A stretch of 64,000 bases of DNA from Dasyornis broadbenti. Lineage: Eukaryota > Chordata > Aves > Passeriformes > Dasyornithidae. The stretch spans positions 2,215,939-2,279,938 of the forward strand of contig VZRN01011464.1 in NCBI GenBank assembly GCA_013397935.1, given 5' to 3'. Shown here in pieces: positions 1 to 15,200 of this stretch. A model generated the notes under the pieces. It searched no databases. It saw nothing but the letters and a program-made list of their open reading frames with translations, and was not told the origin of the DNA. How positions within the stretch are numbered: position 1 is the stretch's first letter; the number at the start of each line of letters is the position of its first letter. The translations under genes and the position numbers were made by a program.

Positions 1-298
1 TATGATCTGAACAAAAATTTCTTAGTTATTCATAGTGTAGCATCTTTATACTGTTGTTATTTTGGACATATTTGTGGGCATTTTGTGTTTTCGTATTGTA
101 ACTCATTGAGAAGAATTTGTTTTGTGAATTGTTCTGTTTTGCATTCCTTTTCTTAACCTTTGCTCTCAGTTGTTGTCTCTGCAACAAGTAGACCTTTTTT
201 ACATTAAAAAATTATTACCTGGATGTATATGCATGAGTGTTCTTGACTAATGCTATTTAGTGCTTCAGAAAAGTGAGAGGAGGCTGAAGTCTCTGCAT

Positions 299-738
299 AA
301 TTAACCAGTTGTCTGGGGGTGATTATCTAGGAGTTGCTCAATTTATCTCTGTTCAGGGTTCCCTCAGCTAGGTGCTTGTGTAGTACATCTTGCTGTGTTA
401 TGGCAAAAGGTGAAATTAATCTGAGATCTCTCATAGACCAACATTTAATCTCTTGTCAAGGATCTCTAATAGGTCTTATTTCTTATCCCCAAGGGATTGG
501 AGGGGAAAGTACATACGTAATTGACCAGTTTTCCAGACGCAGTCATCAAAAAGTTGCGTAATTTATTTCATTTCAAGACCCTGTGGGCTGAGTGCTTATC
601 TACCACAGCTTGCAGGGTTATGGCAAGATTGGTGAAATTACTCTTAAATCATTCATAGGGCAGTGTTCAATATAATGTCAAGGATCTTAAGCAGTACATG
701 CACTTACTATCCTGTGGCAGCATTTTCCAGTTGTGCAA
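299..738. repeat. Two diverged copies of a 220-bp unit in tandem
   Basis: Copy 1 (about 299-518) and copy 2 (about 519-738) share anchors at constant spacing: aattaaccagtt at 299 against aattgaccagtt at 519, ggtgcttgtg at 371 against agtgcttatc at 591, ttatggcaa at 399 against 619, and gtcaaggatct at 455 against 677. An ungapped hand alignment of 331-410 with 551-630 gives 54 identities in 80. The right-hand end is weakly defined. I recognise no family. It could be an old local duplication or two adjacent copies of an ancient repeat. Confidence 0.75.
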
Positions 739-3226
739 GTGCACTTCAAGGTGTTTAAGATATTTGGATATTAAGAATTGTTGGCATTGGGCTCCATTTT
801 CTGCTTTTTTGATGAAACATGGAAAAATATATGTGTTGCATTTTGTAATTGCTTCTAATTATTACTGCCAAAAGTATGGATGGCTCTTGTAGCATGACTG
901 TCTTGGCAGGGTCCTGTGATCTTGAGTTTCTCAGTTTCTTTCAATCATGCCTACTTTAACAAGAGTATGTGTTGCACTGAAACATCCTTTTTTCTAGATT
1001 AGTTCATGATATTTTAGCACTTCGATTTAACTCAAAGCATGCCTGTTGGTTTTTGCTGGTTTAGTGTCATCTTCAGATGAATACTTCATGGTAAAATGGA
1101 CTGTGCAGGTGTACAAATATGCTTTCTAAAGTTGTCATCTCTGTGGAGATATGCTTGACTGTAGAACAAAGTCTAATGCTGTAGCGGGATGTCACTTTGT
1201 GTACCCCATGGTTGTGTAGTAGCCACTTTAATGTTCATCTTTAGTTCATTTAGCTTAGAATCTGTTACATTACCCACACTTGACGTACTGCGCTAGTCAA
1301 AACCACAATTTTACTTTCCAGATATTTTTGCCCGCCCTTTGCTACTTTTACATATTAGCTATCATATTTTGTCATAACTTTTAAATAATATAAGCCCTTT
1401 ATGCACTTCAGCATGTCAGTGGGATTGATTACTGTTACATAGATGTACAGAACTGCATAGGTGTACATAATTACAAAATAATCATTAGAATAGCAAATGA
1501 AGTAGAAAAAAAGAGAAAAACCCCCCTTCATTTAGGCTCACAGCCATTCATGTTTATATCCATATAATGTTGGTTACCCTCATAAGAAGCCTGCAATAAC
1601 TAGAGTTGAAATGCTACCAGAATATGCTTTTTCAACGTAAAAAAGTAATCATTGCCTTTTGCTTTTTTTCCTTTTTATTCTGACATTTATTTCTATCTTG
1701 AAAGCTAGTAGTTGGAATTTAACCTCGTTACTGTCAAAAATTTAACCAATATAGTACACTTTAGGCAATAGTTGTTATATTTCCTTATTATACCACAATC
1801 TTGATTCCTGCAGGAGATCCTGATGGATACTAGACTGAGGCAGTTATTTTGTAATAAAGTGATTGACTAAAGTATGATATAGAAATAGAAGGCATTTCTG
1901 AACATTCAGTTTGAAGTCAGTTATTTGAATCTAGAGTAAGAAGACTGAATTCTTATCTGTAATGAGGAAAATTTGAACCTGCTTGCTACTTTTGGCATAA
2001 GATGAGGGTGGTAGCTATAGTTGACTTTAAATCATCTAGTATCTAGTTTTGTTTAGTGAAGATGGAGTATGAAATCCAAAGCTTCTTATTTAAATTCATG
2101 TTAACCACCCATTTTACTTCTTCTCATTCTAATGTAGACAGGGAAGACTTATTCCAACATGTTATAGATGTCATGTTGGCTTTCATTGTGAAAGATCACA
2201 ATGGCATTTTAGTCTGTTTAATTAAAATCCTACTAACCTACACTGTTTCTGTTCTTTCTTTTACAGTAGCTCTGTATACATATGGAGAATTTTCACTTAA
2301 TGTGTTTAAATGTCTTCACAAGTTTTACTCTATCCTAACCTTTAAGTTTCTTTGTCGTAGAAATATGCTCATGTTGCATTATTCACTTTTATTTTTCATC
2401 TTCAGTCTTATGGTTATGATTTTCATGATCTTGTTAACTTGCTAAATCAGATTCCTTCATTTGGCCATCTGGTGCATGGCACTACTGAAGGACTTTTCTA
2501 TAAATTTAAATTATTTTTCCCTTGAGCTATTCTATTAAGATGTGATACAGCAATGTGTGGCTCATCTAACAACCAAAAAATATCTTCCAAATATATATTA
2601 GTTATATCCTACATCTGAATGATAAACTTCTTGGGGATTAACTGAACCTTATGAAATTTTCCCTTTACTATTCTGGTCTTAAAGGAGTTCATTTTATCTT
2701 AAAGTATGATCTAATAGAACTGAAGTGTTAACCATGCCTCAGTAATTCAAAATCACCAAGCTAAACACTAAGCATGAATTTATACCTCTGAACTATGGAT
2801 TAAAATAAACCACAGATTTCTCGGCAACATAATCGGCTGATACTGATATAACCTAGAATATCCTTTCAGTTTCCATAGGAACAGATGATAGAATGTTTTG
2901 AATCTTGGAATAGCTAAAATGAATGTCTGACTTCAATATAGTTCACTTTTACTTTGCAGCTTGCAACCCCTGCATGTAAGTGCTAAAAATGTGCATTAAA
3001 AAGGAATGGTGGAATATTGGCACAACACATATTAAAGTGGTTTTAGGAGCAGTAGTAACAACAATAGCAAAAAATAGTATAAAAAATAATAACAGGGTGT
3101 TTCTATGCATAATTCTTCAGGTGTTAGCTCTGTATTTTATTATACAGATGCAAAAGGTGTTTTCAATTCCACAGGAAAAGAGATCCATTAATTATTCCTT
3201 TGTGTTAATGGCTCATTAAATGTTTT

Positions 3227-3247
3227 ACAACAACAACAACAAAAAAA
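3227..3247. repeat. (CAA)n microsatellite
   Basis: About five CAA units run into an A tract. Simple sequence only. Confidence 0.9.
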
Positions 3248-3846
3248 TCATTCTTTTTGGTCATCTCTAAATTTCATCTCCAGCCATTGCTTCATCTCAC
3301 TGTGTTACACTATATAGGTGTATTTTCTGAATCATTTGTAGAACACAAGACTTCACTCAGCCAAAAGAAAAGATCAGCAAAACTTAAACGGAATATGTAG
3401 CGTATTATTTAGATGACTATAGCAAAAGATGATTATTGAAGAACAGGCAAGGAAACAAACACACCAGCTCTAGTAGTACCTGGTCTATAAGACATTTGAC
3501 ATCGCTTTAACAGGTCATGTTGCTAAATCAGAGGAGATATGCTTTGAGTGTAAAGACATTAGCAATACTTAAAAGAGATCTCTCTTTGAGATAAATGGAT
3601 ATGCAACTCCTGTATTGATGTAGAGGGAAAATATGGATATCTTGTTAACAAACTATTGGGAATCTGAGTGCCCATAACCTGAAACATCGTGCATACAGGT
3701 AGAAATGATAGTGTGTGACTGATTGTTCAGTACTCAGGCTCTTTTCATTTTTTGTACCTCAGGTACAAAAGGTACAACATGTTCTGCATTTAAGATACTT
3801 GATGTTTAAACGTTTTGTATGTGGAAGTTCAGATGATGCTGAAAGC

Positions 3847-3864
<18 letters not shown>
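3847..3864. repeat. A18 homopolymer
   Basis: Eighteen A followed by an A/G-rich stretch to about 3895. No source gene or retrotransposon is visible upstream of it. Confidence 0.9.
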
Positions 3865-3877
<13 letters not shown>

Positions 3878-6267
3878 AGCAAAATGGAGAAGAAGTAACA
3901 AGTTAATTTGTTAGATAGTTTATTCAGTGAAACAGGTTTTTGAGAGAATGGGGCACTGTGCTAATGTAGTTCAAAAAGTAAGTTTTTTTCAAGTATCTAT
4001 ATTCCAAGACTATTTTCAACTACCATTAATATAGAAGACTTATGAGAGCTGCAGTTGTTGGAACATATGGGCAAGTTTAATAGCAACATTTTGAAAATAG
4101 AAGGATTTTAAAATAGAAGTAATATCTAGGGCTTTCCTGCTCAGTATTCTAATATTGTTTGCTGTTGTAAATGTGAAGAAGACCCTGTGTCGTATGTTAC
4201 TTTCTGAATATTGATCCTTTTTCATTAGTGATTCTGGCTGGAATTTTGCAGCATCCTTTAGAAAATTGCTCACAAAGTGTGTAGTAGCTGTTTTAGGCAG
4301 GTATTAGCAAACCTCATTCCACAAACGGGCAAAATCAGAGAAGTTCTGAACGACAAGAAGTGAACAGGAAGATTCTTAACAGGTATTTTAGTTTGCAAGT
4401 TTCTATGCTTTAATGATTAGGCAACACTGGCCCTTTTTAACAACACTGGCCTTGTGTAATGAAAATGCTTTTCCCCCCCATATGAAAATAACATTTTTTT
4501 TCTTAAATCCTGGGAGCTTCTGTTTTCTGAAGTAATATCTTCAACTGTAGTTATTCCTTCGCTGAAACATTTTCAGGTCAAGTAGAAAAAGCCTTGTAAA
4601 ATGAATATAAATTTTAGTTAATTAATTTATGTTCAGCAGAAAGTTTTCAGGTGTGGGAGTGAGCATAGTGGACTTGCTAACTGGACATGAAAGAACCCCT
4701 TATCTCTATCCACTGCCTTTCCCAGTTAGCAGCTCTTGCCTGGAATGTGCCTTCCCAGCTCTGAGCTGTTCATGGCCATGCAGCTGTGCAGCAATCTCAC
4801 CTTCATTTCACTCCACAGCCAGTTCTGGTGAACTCCTGCAATACTCAGGATCAGGTTCAAGCCTTATAAAATTAAAGATTTTTATGTACCAGATATTGAA
4901 GTTATAAAGTGTCTGTTAGTAGAACAAACAAAATGCACACATTTTTCTTTTTGTGATGAGGCCGTATGGAGAGGTACTGTATTACAATATATTTATTAGG
5001 GGCTATGGTTTTGTAAAACCTTCAAATTCTTTTAGTTTGGAGTCAGAGAATGTTTTTTTCCTGTCCTTTGGATTTTCTTTTCTTCATATTAAAGCAGAGA
5101 ACTGAGAAACGAAGCAGTCATTGTTTCCCAGGTTTGAATTGCCTGACTATCTCCACTGGAGTGGTGGCAACGGCAGCAGCCTCCACCGCAGTACTGAGAT
5201 GTGTACATGCCCATAGTTAGGGCATACAGCCATCCTGCCTTCTTCCATCCTTCAGCTGGATACCATTACATGTCCATTTCCCTAGGCTTCAAAATGCTTC
5301 AAAAGCATCCAAATTAAGAAGTCTTCTCACACTGGGCATCTTGCTGTATTACCTCTGTTGATTTCCAAGCTGTGACCCAAGCTGAGCCCACCAGCTCCCT
5401 TCTGAGAGCCCTATTTGTATCTGAAATGCTCCTGCAGATCAGCCCACAGCTCAGGCGAGCCCAGCAGAACTGGAAACTGCCGCCTCCTTTACTGTTCATG
5501 TCCCTGCACCTGCTGGAGGAGGTTTTGGCTCAGGGCTTTGGGTGCCTTGGCCAAGGGTGTGATGTTTCTTGTTGATCATCTGTTAGCACTCCTGACTATT
5601 AATTGTACATCTGCTGGACACATGTTCCACAGAGTAGTCTGCAAAGCAGACAGCCCCAGTGAGATGTTGTCAATAGCAAATGGAGCATGAAACATTCCCT
5701 TTTCCATTCCCTTGGTGGCAGGTAGTACACCGTAGTGTAAGGAATTCATAATTAGTTGATATGAGGCATAGACTAAAATGTACTGCCTTTAAGCAAATAT
5801 TGAAAATAGAAGAAAGCAAGAGACTGTATTTTGAGGAGAAACCTGCTTGGACAGACACATGCATATTTTATCAGTCTTCAATAGTTCATGTAATATTAAT
5901 GTGAAGCATATGGTAATACAAGTGTTTAGTAAAATGGCTTTGGCTGGAATTTTAATACCTAATTGGGAGTTGTTGCCTTTTATTTTATCTCTTAAAATTC
6001 TTTGGGAAAAGGTAGAATTAGCTTAAGTAAATTATTTAATATTACTACAACTATGTGTGTTATACATATTTAACTGAAAATAATTTAGTCCTTAAAGTCA
6101 CTAAGCTTCTTTAAATAAAAACTGTATCTGATTTCGCACAATAATTTTGTGCCATGACCTCTTTCAGTGCCTTTCCCAGAGAATCCATCACTATCTAAAC
6201 TGTCATTTTTTCCTTTACTGTTTTTCTTCTGACAAGGTACTGTTTTGTGTTTGCTAGTCTGAATTTT

Positions 6268-6283
6268 AAAAAAAAAAAAAAAA
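6268..6283. repeat. A16 homopolymer
   Basis: Sixteen A in intron sequence, with no flanking target-site duplication noticed. Confidence 0.9.
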
Positions 6284-9200
6284 GACAGCTGCAACAAATA
6301 GCATAAAATACGGATTAATGTTATAAAAACAGCAAAACAGGGGGGACTCTGGTATTGCTGCTCAATTTTCTAGGTTTCATAACAGTGTATATATTTGTGA
6401 TACTTCATTAAAATGATGAAGTTAAATCTGTATCTTTCCTTTCTAACTTGATCCTGTTTTGTAATGCCATAAAATTCCTCCAGTTTTCGTTTCATGGACT
6501 TTGAAAAATTTTGTAGCAACTCTTTTACAAGCTCTTTTACAAATACCAAGTGTGGTATTTCTTTGTGTACAATAAAGATTTTTTGAGCAATTACTTGAAT
6601 AATCAGTAATTTATATCTTGAAGCAGGCCCAGCATTTCTGCTGGGTAAACATGTTGGAACTGCAGAAGAAAGGAAAACACAGTCATCTTTAGAGACATCT
6701 CATGCCAGAAATCCAGATGTGCACGTCCACCTCATTCATTTTCCAGAGCTGTATTTTTGCCCCATACACTGTGTGCTTTCCAGAATGAAAGGCTTGTAAA
6801 AGAAGAGGGAGCGATGAAGTCCTTGGTGAATACTGTTGGGAAGACAACAGTATTGGGTCTACATGGGAAGTACCTGAGCATACATTTTTAGAAGCCCACA
6901 TTTTAGGGAGCTTCTCTACAGGGTAATAGAGATAACATAGTAGCAAAAATAGTCATGAAAGTGTTTTGTCTAATCTAGGCAGAATTAATTCATGCCAAAA
7001 TATATCCCTTGTACTGTGTTTGCTGAACCAAGCTGAGGCTGCACTGCTGTTCTGCCTCTGTCGGTCTGGCGGAACATGAGCATGCAGTGAGTGCCCACAC
7101 CAGGGGCAAGAGGGGCAGTATGTCCATGCTTCATCCTGCTCTTCTTGGTCACAAAGCACACATGTAACTGGGTATTGGGTGCTGATACACAGTTCCTCTC
7201 CGGAGCTCAGATAGTGCTTTGTGCAACTCTTCCCCTACAGGAGCGGGGAGGAAAGAAAGCTGGAAGATGAACTCCTTTTGGTCTTTTCCCCTCCCTCCTC
7301 CAGCACTGTGTATGAGCAAAGCTAGAATGCATATGCGTTTGGGAAAGAATGTGTGCTGTAGTAGGAGTTACCAGCAAGGAGGATGGGAGGGTGCCATATG
7401 TTCTCCTGCACTGCAGGTTTTACTCTTTCCTGGAGATTTGTTCTAAAATTCCATTGATTCTTGTCCAAAGAATTTAGTTGTCTTTTGTACTTGATCAGTA
7501 TTATAGAAGATCTGGCTATTACTGCTTAGTGTTGCTATCCTAGTGTTTATTAGGATGTAAGCACTGACTTATTTGAGAAAAGCCTAATACACCTTGTGCT
7601 TTGTTACTAATGTTAGATGAAGGATTTTCCTGAATTCAGATCTAGATCAGTATTTATTATTATTGTTGGGGTTTTTGTGTACTGCATGTTGAAAACCACA
7701 TTCCTCAAGAACATCTGTGTCACCCAGTGGAAACTTGTGATATGACGATGTTACTTGGTTGATTTCTGCTGCAGGTTTGGGGTTTTTTTCTGCCCAGATG
7801 TTAAAGTGTGAGGCCTTTTTCATTGTCTTTCTACTTGACTCTTGACATTTTCCCCTTTAAAATGCTAACTAGGAATCTGAATTTCAAAATTGTCTGCAAA
7901 TATATACAAGCAACCTTTCCACAGACTGAAGACTTCTTCACTTGCTGTGCTACTACAGCCTATTCTTCTATCCATTTGGGGAATTCACTGTCCTTAATTT
8001 AAGATCAGCATTCCACCACACCTTAGAATTAAACTTAATCTACCTCATGATCAAGGATATTTTTCTTATTAATAGCAAACACCATTCTTAATAGAGACCC
8101 TCTGACAGTGTTTTCATATACAGCATGGAGGGAAAGCCTCACAGTGTCAAATTTATGTTGCTTCACTGCAGGTTATAAAAATAAATAGTAAAATTAATAA
8201 ATTCACAGAGTTCTACAGTGAGCTAAGAAACCTTGTGCTGCTGTAGTCTGCCTTGTATAGCGCTGGACACACAACTTAAATTCATCAGATGGTGAGCTCT
8301 AAGGTGTAGAGAATGACAACTATTATGAGCTGGACATTATATTCTAAAGCAGGAGATTTGATAATTGGTTAACTTTTATTGGACTGAACAGTATTGAATT
8401 TTAAAACAAATTGTATATCCATGTAAATAAAATAGTCTTTGCTCTGAGATTTGACACAATAAAAGTGCTGACAAAAATAAAGTGGATCATTGAAATAATG
8501 CCCTGGCTGTAAACATCTGAAAATTGATCTCATACATGTTAGTTTAAAATGCAGATTTGTTAATAATGAGGTCTATATTTATATTTCATACTCTCTATTC
8601 AGTTTAGAAATCTTTCAGTTTTATAGACTATCTTTGGGATTTTCTTTTCAGTAAAGATAAGTTTTAGTATAGCTTTTAGTTTCTGTTCGGAGCTTTTGAT
8701 TCTTAATTCTAGAACAAGTGATAAGAACCTTTAAAAAATGTTAGGATATTGGCTTCAGCTAAATGTAGGTCTCAGATTATTTTTTTTAATCCACAACTGA
8801 AATATTTTTATGTACACTGGGAGTACCTCATAATTTGTTCCTTCATAGTGGTATGTGGAAGAACAAACTTAATCCTACATCTAGGTAGGTAACTGCACCT
8901 GCATATAATTTCACTTGCACATTAAATTTCTCCTGTAGAGACTTTTTCCATTGCATCCGTGTACAATTTTTATGAACAAGTGATTCATTCACTTTTTTTT
9001 CCTTGAAACTTATACTAGTAAATAAAGTGTGCCTCAGGTAAAAGTGCTAAATATTCTGAAACACTGTTGTTTTTCACACATAATATTCGTATGTATGTAT
9101 TCCAGTTTCTGTAAGAGATGTTTGCATGCTGGAAAATTTTTTTTCCGTACCACACTTATTTATATTTCATGGTAGTTAAGTTCACAGTTTGTGTCATTCA

Positions 9201-12200
9201 CACAAGGGAAAATATGAGGGGGATAACAGCTGAATTTTAATAATGGATGAGGAATTACCTACTTGCAGTAGTTTTCCTAAGACCCTTTTAGTTAAGAATC
9301 TGTATCAACAATCCCTTTGAATCTTTTATATATTCTGAAGGTTTTTACCTTGGCTGTGAGTATTCAGAGGAGGTCTGGCAAAGCTGATAATACTACTCAT
9401 AATTTAGTGTTCGTTTCTATTGTGATGTTTGTGATTTCCTTGGGATGGGGGAGAAGCTGGGCTAAATTAAAGTTAGGGTTCTAGTTATTGTCCTTGTCTT
9501 ATGCATTAGACCCAAGTTGTTTGATGTCAACTGGCTCATCTCTTCTGTAGAGAAAAATTGCTATGTAGGTTCATACAGGGAGAGACTTTGACACAGAATT
9601 CATGAAAACATATCATGGTGTGTAATTGTATGTATGTACTAAGAAGATTATTTTAACTGAGAATTTATTGAATTTTGTCTCTGAGGATCATTATTATTGT
9701 TTTGAAGTCACAGGGAGTTTTTACACAAACTAGTGTAAGCGTGTAGACAGGCTTTGAAGGACCGTTCTTACCCAAGCTGTTCTGTGATACACTTTACAGA
9801 GCATCCAGTTGTGCACCAGCAGCACATGAGAAGCTTAGACTGGAGCACAAGGCACACTGTCACAGCCAGCCAAGAGTGTTGAGAGGCAGCCTTTTTGTAT
9901 TCCCTTGAGCTAGGATAAAATTACACACCTCTGATACAGGAACTTTATTAATGTTTTTAATTAAAGACTGAGGGTTTTTAAAAATTTTAAATATCTGCCT
10001 GTAAGCCAGAGACATCTCAGAGTTATTGTGAGTGGAATTCATATTCCATATGCCTTAATACGACATTTCAGTTTGTCCAGACTACTGTGTCTTTGCTTTG
10101 TGAATTCTAAACCTGTCCACCTGTATAAACTGTGTACCATGATGGTTTGCTGTCCCCTCTTCTGCCTTTTTCAGGTCCATGAGAATGTTGAATAGAACCA
10201 GAATTAGGACAATGAGAGACACAGGTCATACCCTTGGGTTACCGTATTCTTTATGTTCATCTTTAGATCATCTTTGCTTTGCTTACTTAAGAAGGTCGCT
10301 TAAAATAGTGTCAACCTTGCTTCAAATCCACATATGTTACATCTCCTATTCAAAGGTACATTTTCTCTGTCACAGAAATAAATTGCTTTGGTTTGGCATG
10401 AGTTGTTTCTGACAAAGCCATCTTGGCTATTATTTAGCACCATATTAAAATTTCTTTGTGCATATCTAAAGGTAATTTAACTGTGCAGTGAAATGTAAAT
10501 AAGTTATTACTTTGTGGCAATAAGACCTAAAATATTACTGTGCTGTTTGATGATCCAGTTTTGAAGAACAGAAATGTATGAGATGCTAATTTCAGAATAT
10601 TGCCAGTGTTAATAACTTCGTTATATGAGAGTTTTAAACTCCTGCATGTATTGTTTGCATTTCAACTGACATTTCTGGGAATTTTTTCACTCAGCTTGGT
10701 AATTAAGGTACTTTCTGGACATAATTAGCGGAGCATACTGTAATTAATGAATTTGCAATCACAAAATGTAGATGTATTTTTAAAGTACTACAACTTGGAT
10801 AATGAAAACATTTACAACCTGTGTCATTCATGGAAAACAATAGTACTGCTTAATATAATTTGCAATGATTCAGGGAATTTTTTTTCTCCTTCTTCAGCCT
10901 CCGCTGCTGGCAGTTATTTTAAGATCAGAATTAACAATTACGTACATACAGCTCTTATAAATTAGATTGATTTAAAAAAGCAAATTTTTGACAATGCTAA
11001 AGCTGAAGTACCTTTTCTAAGGTGGGTCACACACTAGCTGTAAATGTCTAGCAGAGTTCTTCTGTAATAAAATGTTTCTCAAAAGCCTTATGTTTATGAA
11101 AGCACATTATTCTAATTGTTCCAGATTTTTACTTCTGTACATAGCTGTACACATCCATTTAAGAAGTAGGAACAGACATTTTTGTGAGCTACTATAGCTG
11201 ATTCTCTTGACAGCCGAATGAGATGATAAAATGGGACTAACATCATCTACTCTGAACCCTTTTAAAAAAATTCACATAGTTGAAGACAGTTTCTGACCAG
11301 CTGTTAAATTGGATGTCAAAGTGTGTGCTTTCTAAAAGTTCCATGCTACCTCTCATCCCCTCTGCTCACCTCCCAAGATGTTGGAGAATATACATCTGCT
11401 TTTCAAAAAAGCAAAATAAAGGGATGTAGAAGATATTAATGCAATGATGTAAATTTGGAATGTGACCAAATTCACAATACTCGGAACTGTACTCATTCTG
11501 TCTCAGTAATAGGATTTAGAAGAATTTAAGAAAAGAGCACAAGAAATTTTAGGAATATAAACCCATTGTCACAAGAATAAATACTTGAAATACTGAGGTT
11601 ATTTAGTATAGAAGGTAAATAAGTTGGGCAAATAATATACATGTAAGCATATAAAAGAGTGACTGATACAGAGAAGATGGAATCCTTTTAGACTTTGCAG
11701 TTTTCTAACCAGGTCACACAGTAGTTATCCAACAGTGGGTTTCAGAGTAGTAAACAATTTCTACAACATGTTTCTTACAAAAGTCACAACGGTAAGAAAA
11801 ATGGTTTCTAAAGTATTAACTTTAGTACCAATGAAGGTGCTAATATAGAACATCTCTGAAATAGTGACATTTAAAATGTAAATGTCAAGAATTTAATGTG
11901 TGTCATTTATGGACAGCATTTCCATTTAAAATCTCAGAAATCTCTAAAGAGGTCTCTGGATCTCAGAAAAGGTGCAGGCATCTGTCTCTCATAAGAAAGA
12001 TGGAACTTTGTTCCTTTTAGTTTTCAACATTAATTCACACTAAAGTTAACGTAAAATCACTGGTGTGTTGTAGAGTTTTGGCAATACCCACAGTCAAGAC
12101 TCCTTGTCATGAGGAGCTTTGGTTAATCATTTTACAGTTAACTTTAAAAATGAAGCACACTTTCTCATAATATTCGTCTGCTCTGCTTTCTCAGTAATGT

Positions 12201-15200
12201 CAGAGAATGCAACAAGAGAGTAACAAAAATTGCATTACCATTATTTTTGTGAAAAATGTTAGAGGAAAAATTGTTAACCACTAGTAACTTCTTTACTTGG
12301 GAGACTATTAGACTGCATGTGCCTGCATTTAGGAAAGATGATATGCTAGGATATGTTTAGTCTCTTGAAAATAGCACAGTCCTGAAAGTCCACGTGGTGT
12401 TACTGTGGTAAGGTGTTTGCATCGAAGTAGTCTTGTATATTCTGCAGATTACTTTTTTTTCAAGGAGATCTTCAATAACATTTCAGTGCTTATTACTTGT
12501 TTCACAGACATTGATGACCTTTACTACAGTGTGAAGGTATATTTGTATATGAAAGCTAGTTAGGTTGGAGCAAAATAATGGATTTTTATCAGGAGTTTAG
12601 AAAGGTCTGCTTTACCAACTTCTTACGCTATTTATTATGTAAGGTAACAGTATTTTAACAATGGCATTATGTTAAAATTTAAACTCTTTAGCATGCTTTA
12701 ATATATGTCTTTAGTGTCAAGACTTGGCTGGCCTATATGTTGTCACGATGTCAGTAAAAAAATTACTTTCTGGTACAGCTTAAGTGTGCAGAGATTACAG
12801 TTTAAGTAATGTGGTAAGTCTGTTATGTTTTTCAAGTAGGGTCCTTTTCCTAAGTAACTGTCATTATGAACTCAGATAAATAGAGAAGCTCTTGAGTTTT
12901 CAAATTTGAGTTCTGAAATTCATATTTTCTTGGCAAATTTGTTCTCATGAAAAATAAGCATTAAAAGACACGTATATGTATGTGTATATATAAAATTCAC
13001 TCTTGGTTGCTGACTGCTGCAAGTTAACCTCAGCAGTGTACTTATATATGACAAAAGTGATGTCACAACGTTTATCCAAATGACATTGTCACAGGAAATA
13101 GCTGTTATTAGCCCGAATGTTTCCCTTTTAGGAATCCTTTCAAAGTTGATCCTGCCTCTTTGAGTTTATTTTGATACAAGTCCCTGAAAAGGTCATGCCC
13201 TTTGATTACGAAATCTTTTGCCTCTTTTTATTTTTGCTTGAAAAAGAAAGCTAATGACTCTTGAACGTAATTACATCCTCTGTCGTGCAGATGACCCAGA
13301 CAAATATTTATCACCCAAGAAATTTAGATAAAGTCCCTAATCTAAAGTTTTTTTAAAAGTGATATCATATTAGGTGTCAGAACAGTTCTGCAAAGTTCAG
13401 AGGTGTTCTGAGGAATTATGAGCATACTTGTGTAGGGTTAACCTAGGGTTCATTTAGCTTGACCACAGCTGTTTGGATCTCTTAAGTCAGAAATTTCTGC
13501 AAGAGTCAAAAATCTGTATAGTAAACATACAGTGTGAAGATTGTTTTTGTAGGGATAGGTTATCTGACACTGAATGAAGCATAGACAAATAGGTATTCCT
13601 TTGTCTGTAGTCATATAAGAGAATGGATCTGACTGAATAAATGCAGATTTTTTTTTACATGATATATGGATGATTTTTGTACCTTCTTGAGCCCTTTTAA
13701 GTGCTATGTTAAGACTTAAAACATATATTAGAAACAAGGCTTAGCATTGAAAAGGCTGGGTTTAGTTTTCTTTAATGAAAAGCATCCTGTGTTTTAGGGT
13801 GTAAATCCGTGTTTTAATTATATCTACTTGGAGAGTCATCTTAATGCCTACTGATGAAATTCAGTACTTTACTGATGCTGGAGCCAATCAAGATCCTTTA
13901 TTCCAAGAACTGTTCAATCATCATCATCCCTGCTGGGTGAAAGATGATACATTACATGTACAGTTTACCATGCTAGATCAGGATTAGAGTTACGCCTTCA
14001 ATTCTCGTTGCCAATTTGGAATGGATGCATAGGACTGTGCAACACTTAGGTCTGAGAAAGAGACTGATGTATTTTAGGATTTATTCCTACATTATCAAAT
14101 CACCTGTTGATCACTTAGAAGGTTAAAAAATATTTTATTGCCCTTGAGATTCTGTATGCAGACAGACACAAGCATTTTCACTGATGTAGTGATTCAACAA
14201 GCAAAGTTCAAATGATCAATAAGAAACCATAATTTCTGCAAGGCTTCCTTATGTTCTTTGCCAGCAAATGAGGAGGGTGAACAAGGATTCATCATCTCTC
14301 TACAGAAACAGCACAAGTCAATAAGGCAGGTGGAGGATTCAGATCATGGGAACCCTTGCCATAGCTCGTCTTAAGTTTGCAAGAAAAAAAAAAAAAAGAA
14401 AAGGAAGTGAAGTCTGTCATTCTGGAATGGTGTATTTTTGAGTACTTTGTAGATTGTGCCCTTTATCTCTTCAAAATAAACCCTTTAAAAAATTTTTCTT
14501 TTTCAGTTACACTCTATTTTAAATCACAGGGGTGAACAGAAATGCCAGCAATTTAGTATATTTTACTAAAAGATCCATCTCCAGGGAAGAGGCTCATGAA
14601 CCATGATTTAATTCAGAAAAGAAAACAAGTCTAAATTACTATAATCAGTGAATTTTTGTTCAGATTGATGATAAAGAGCTGATCCTCTCGGGCTTTAATA
14701 TTTGTATCAGTGTCTGTAAGGATACTAAGGATCTGATGGGTAAAGAATGAGCAAAATATCTAAAGCCTTCTTGGTGACAACTGCCCATTAGGAGCAAATA
14801 CACATAATTTTATTCCAACCAGCAGAATCACTGCTTCTGAGGCTGTCCTGGGTGTGTGAATGATGTGGTGATTTTTTTCTCCCGGCTTAGTAGATAGAAG
14901 GCCTGTAGGAGTGATACCCATTTGTAAATCAAAATCTGGATCTAGAATGTATCAAAAGGATTAGAAATCGTGTCTGGATGATTGGGAAGCTGTGGGAGAT
15001 TCCAGATGATAGCATGGTTACGATGTGTTACTGCCTGCTGTAAGCTAGAGGTTAGAGGGGTGTAATGATTGTGTAACAAAGAAACCTTTAGCTGCTTATT
15101 AACCTTACAACTTGAAAAGGTAAACTGTATGGAGTATTTTATTTGGCTTAAAGCTACCTCTGTGTTTTTGCATAGAATGAAACGTTACAAGATAGCTTGC

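Noticed and set aside
2056..2445. 129-codon hydrophobic open frame, possible membrane protein
   Set aside because: The hydrophobicity follows from T-rich codons in AT-rich DNA. No family match or supporting gene structure.
3847..3895. A-rich tract as the tail of a processed retrocopy
   Set aside because: No gene-like or retroelement sequence precedes it and no target-site duplication was seen.
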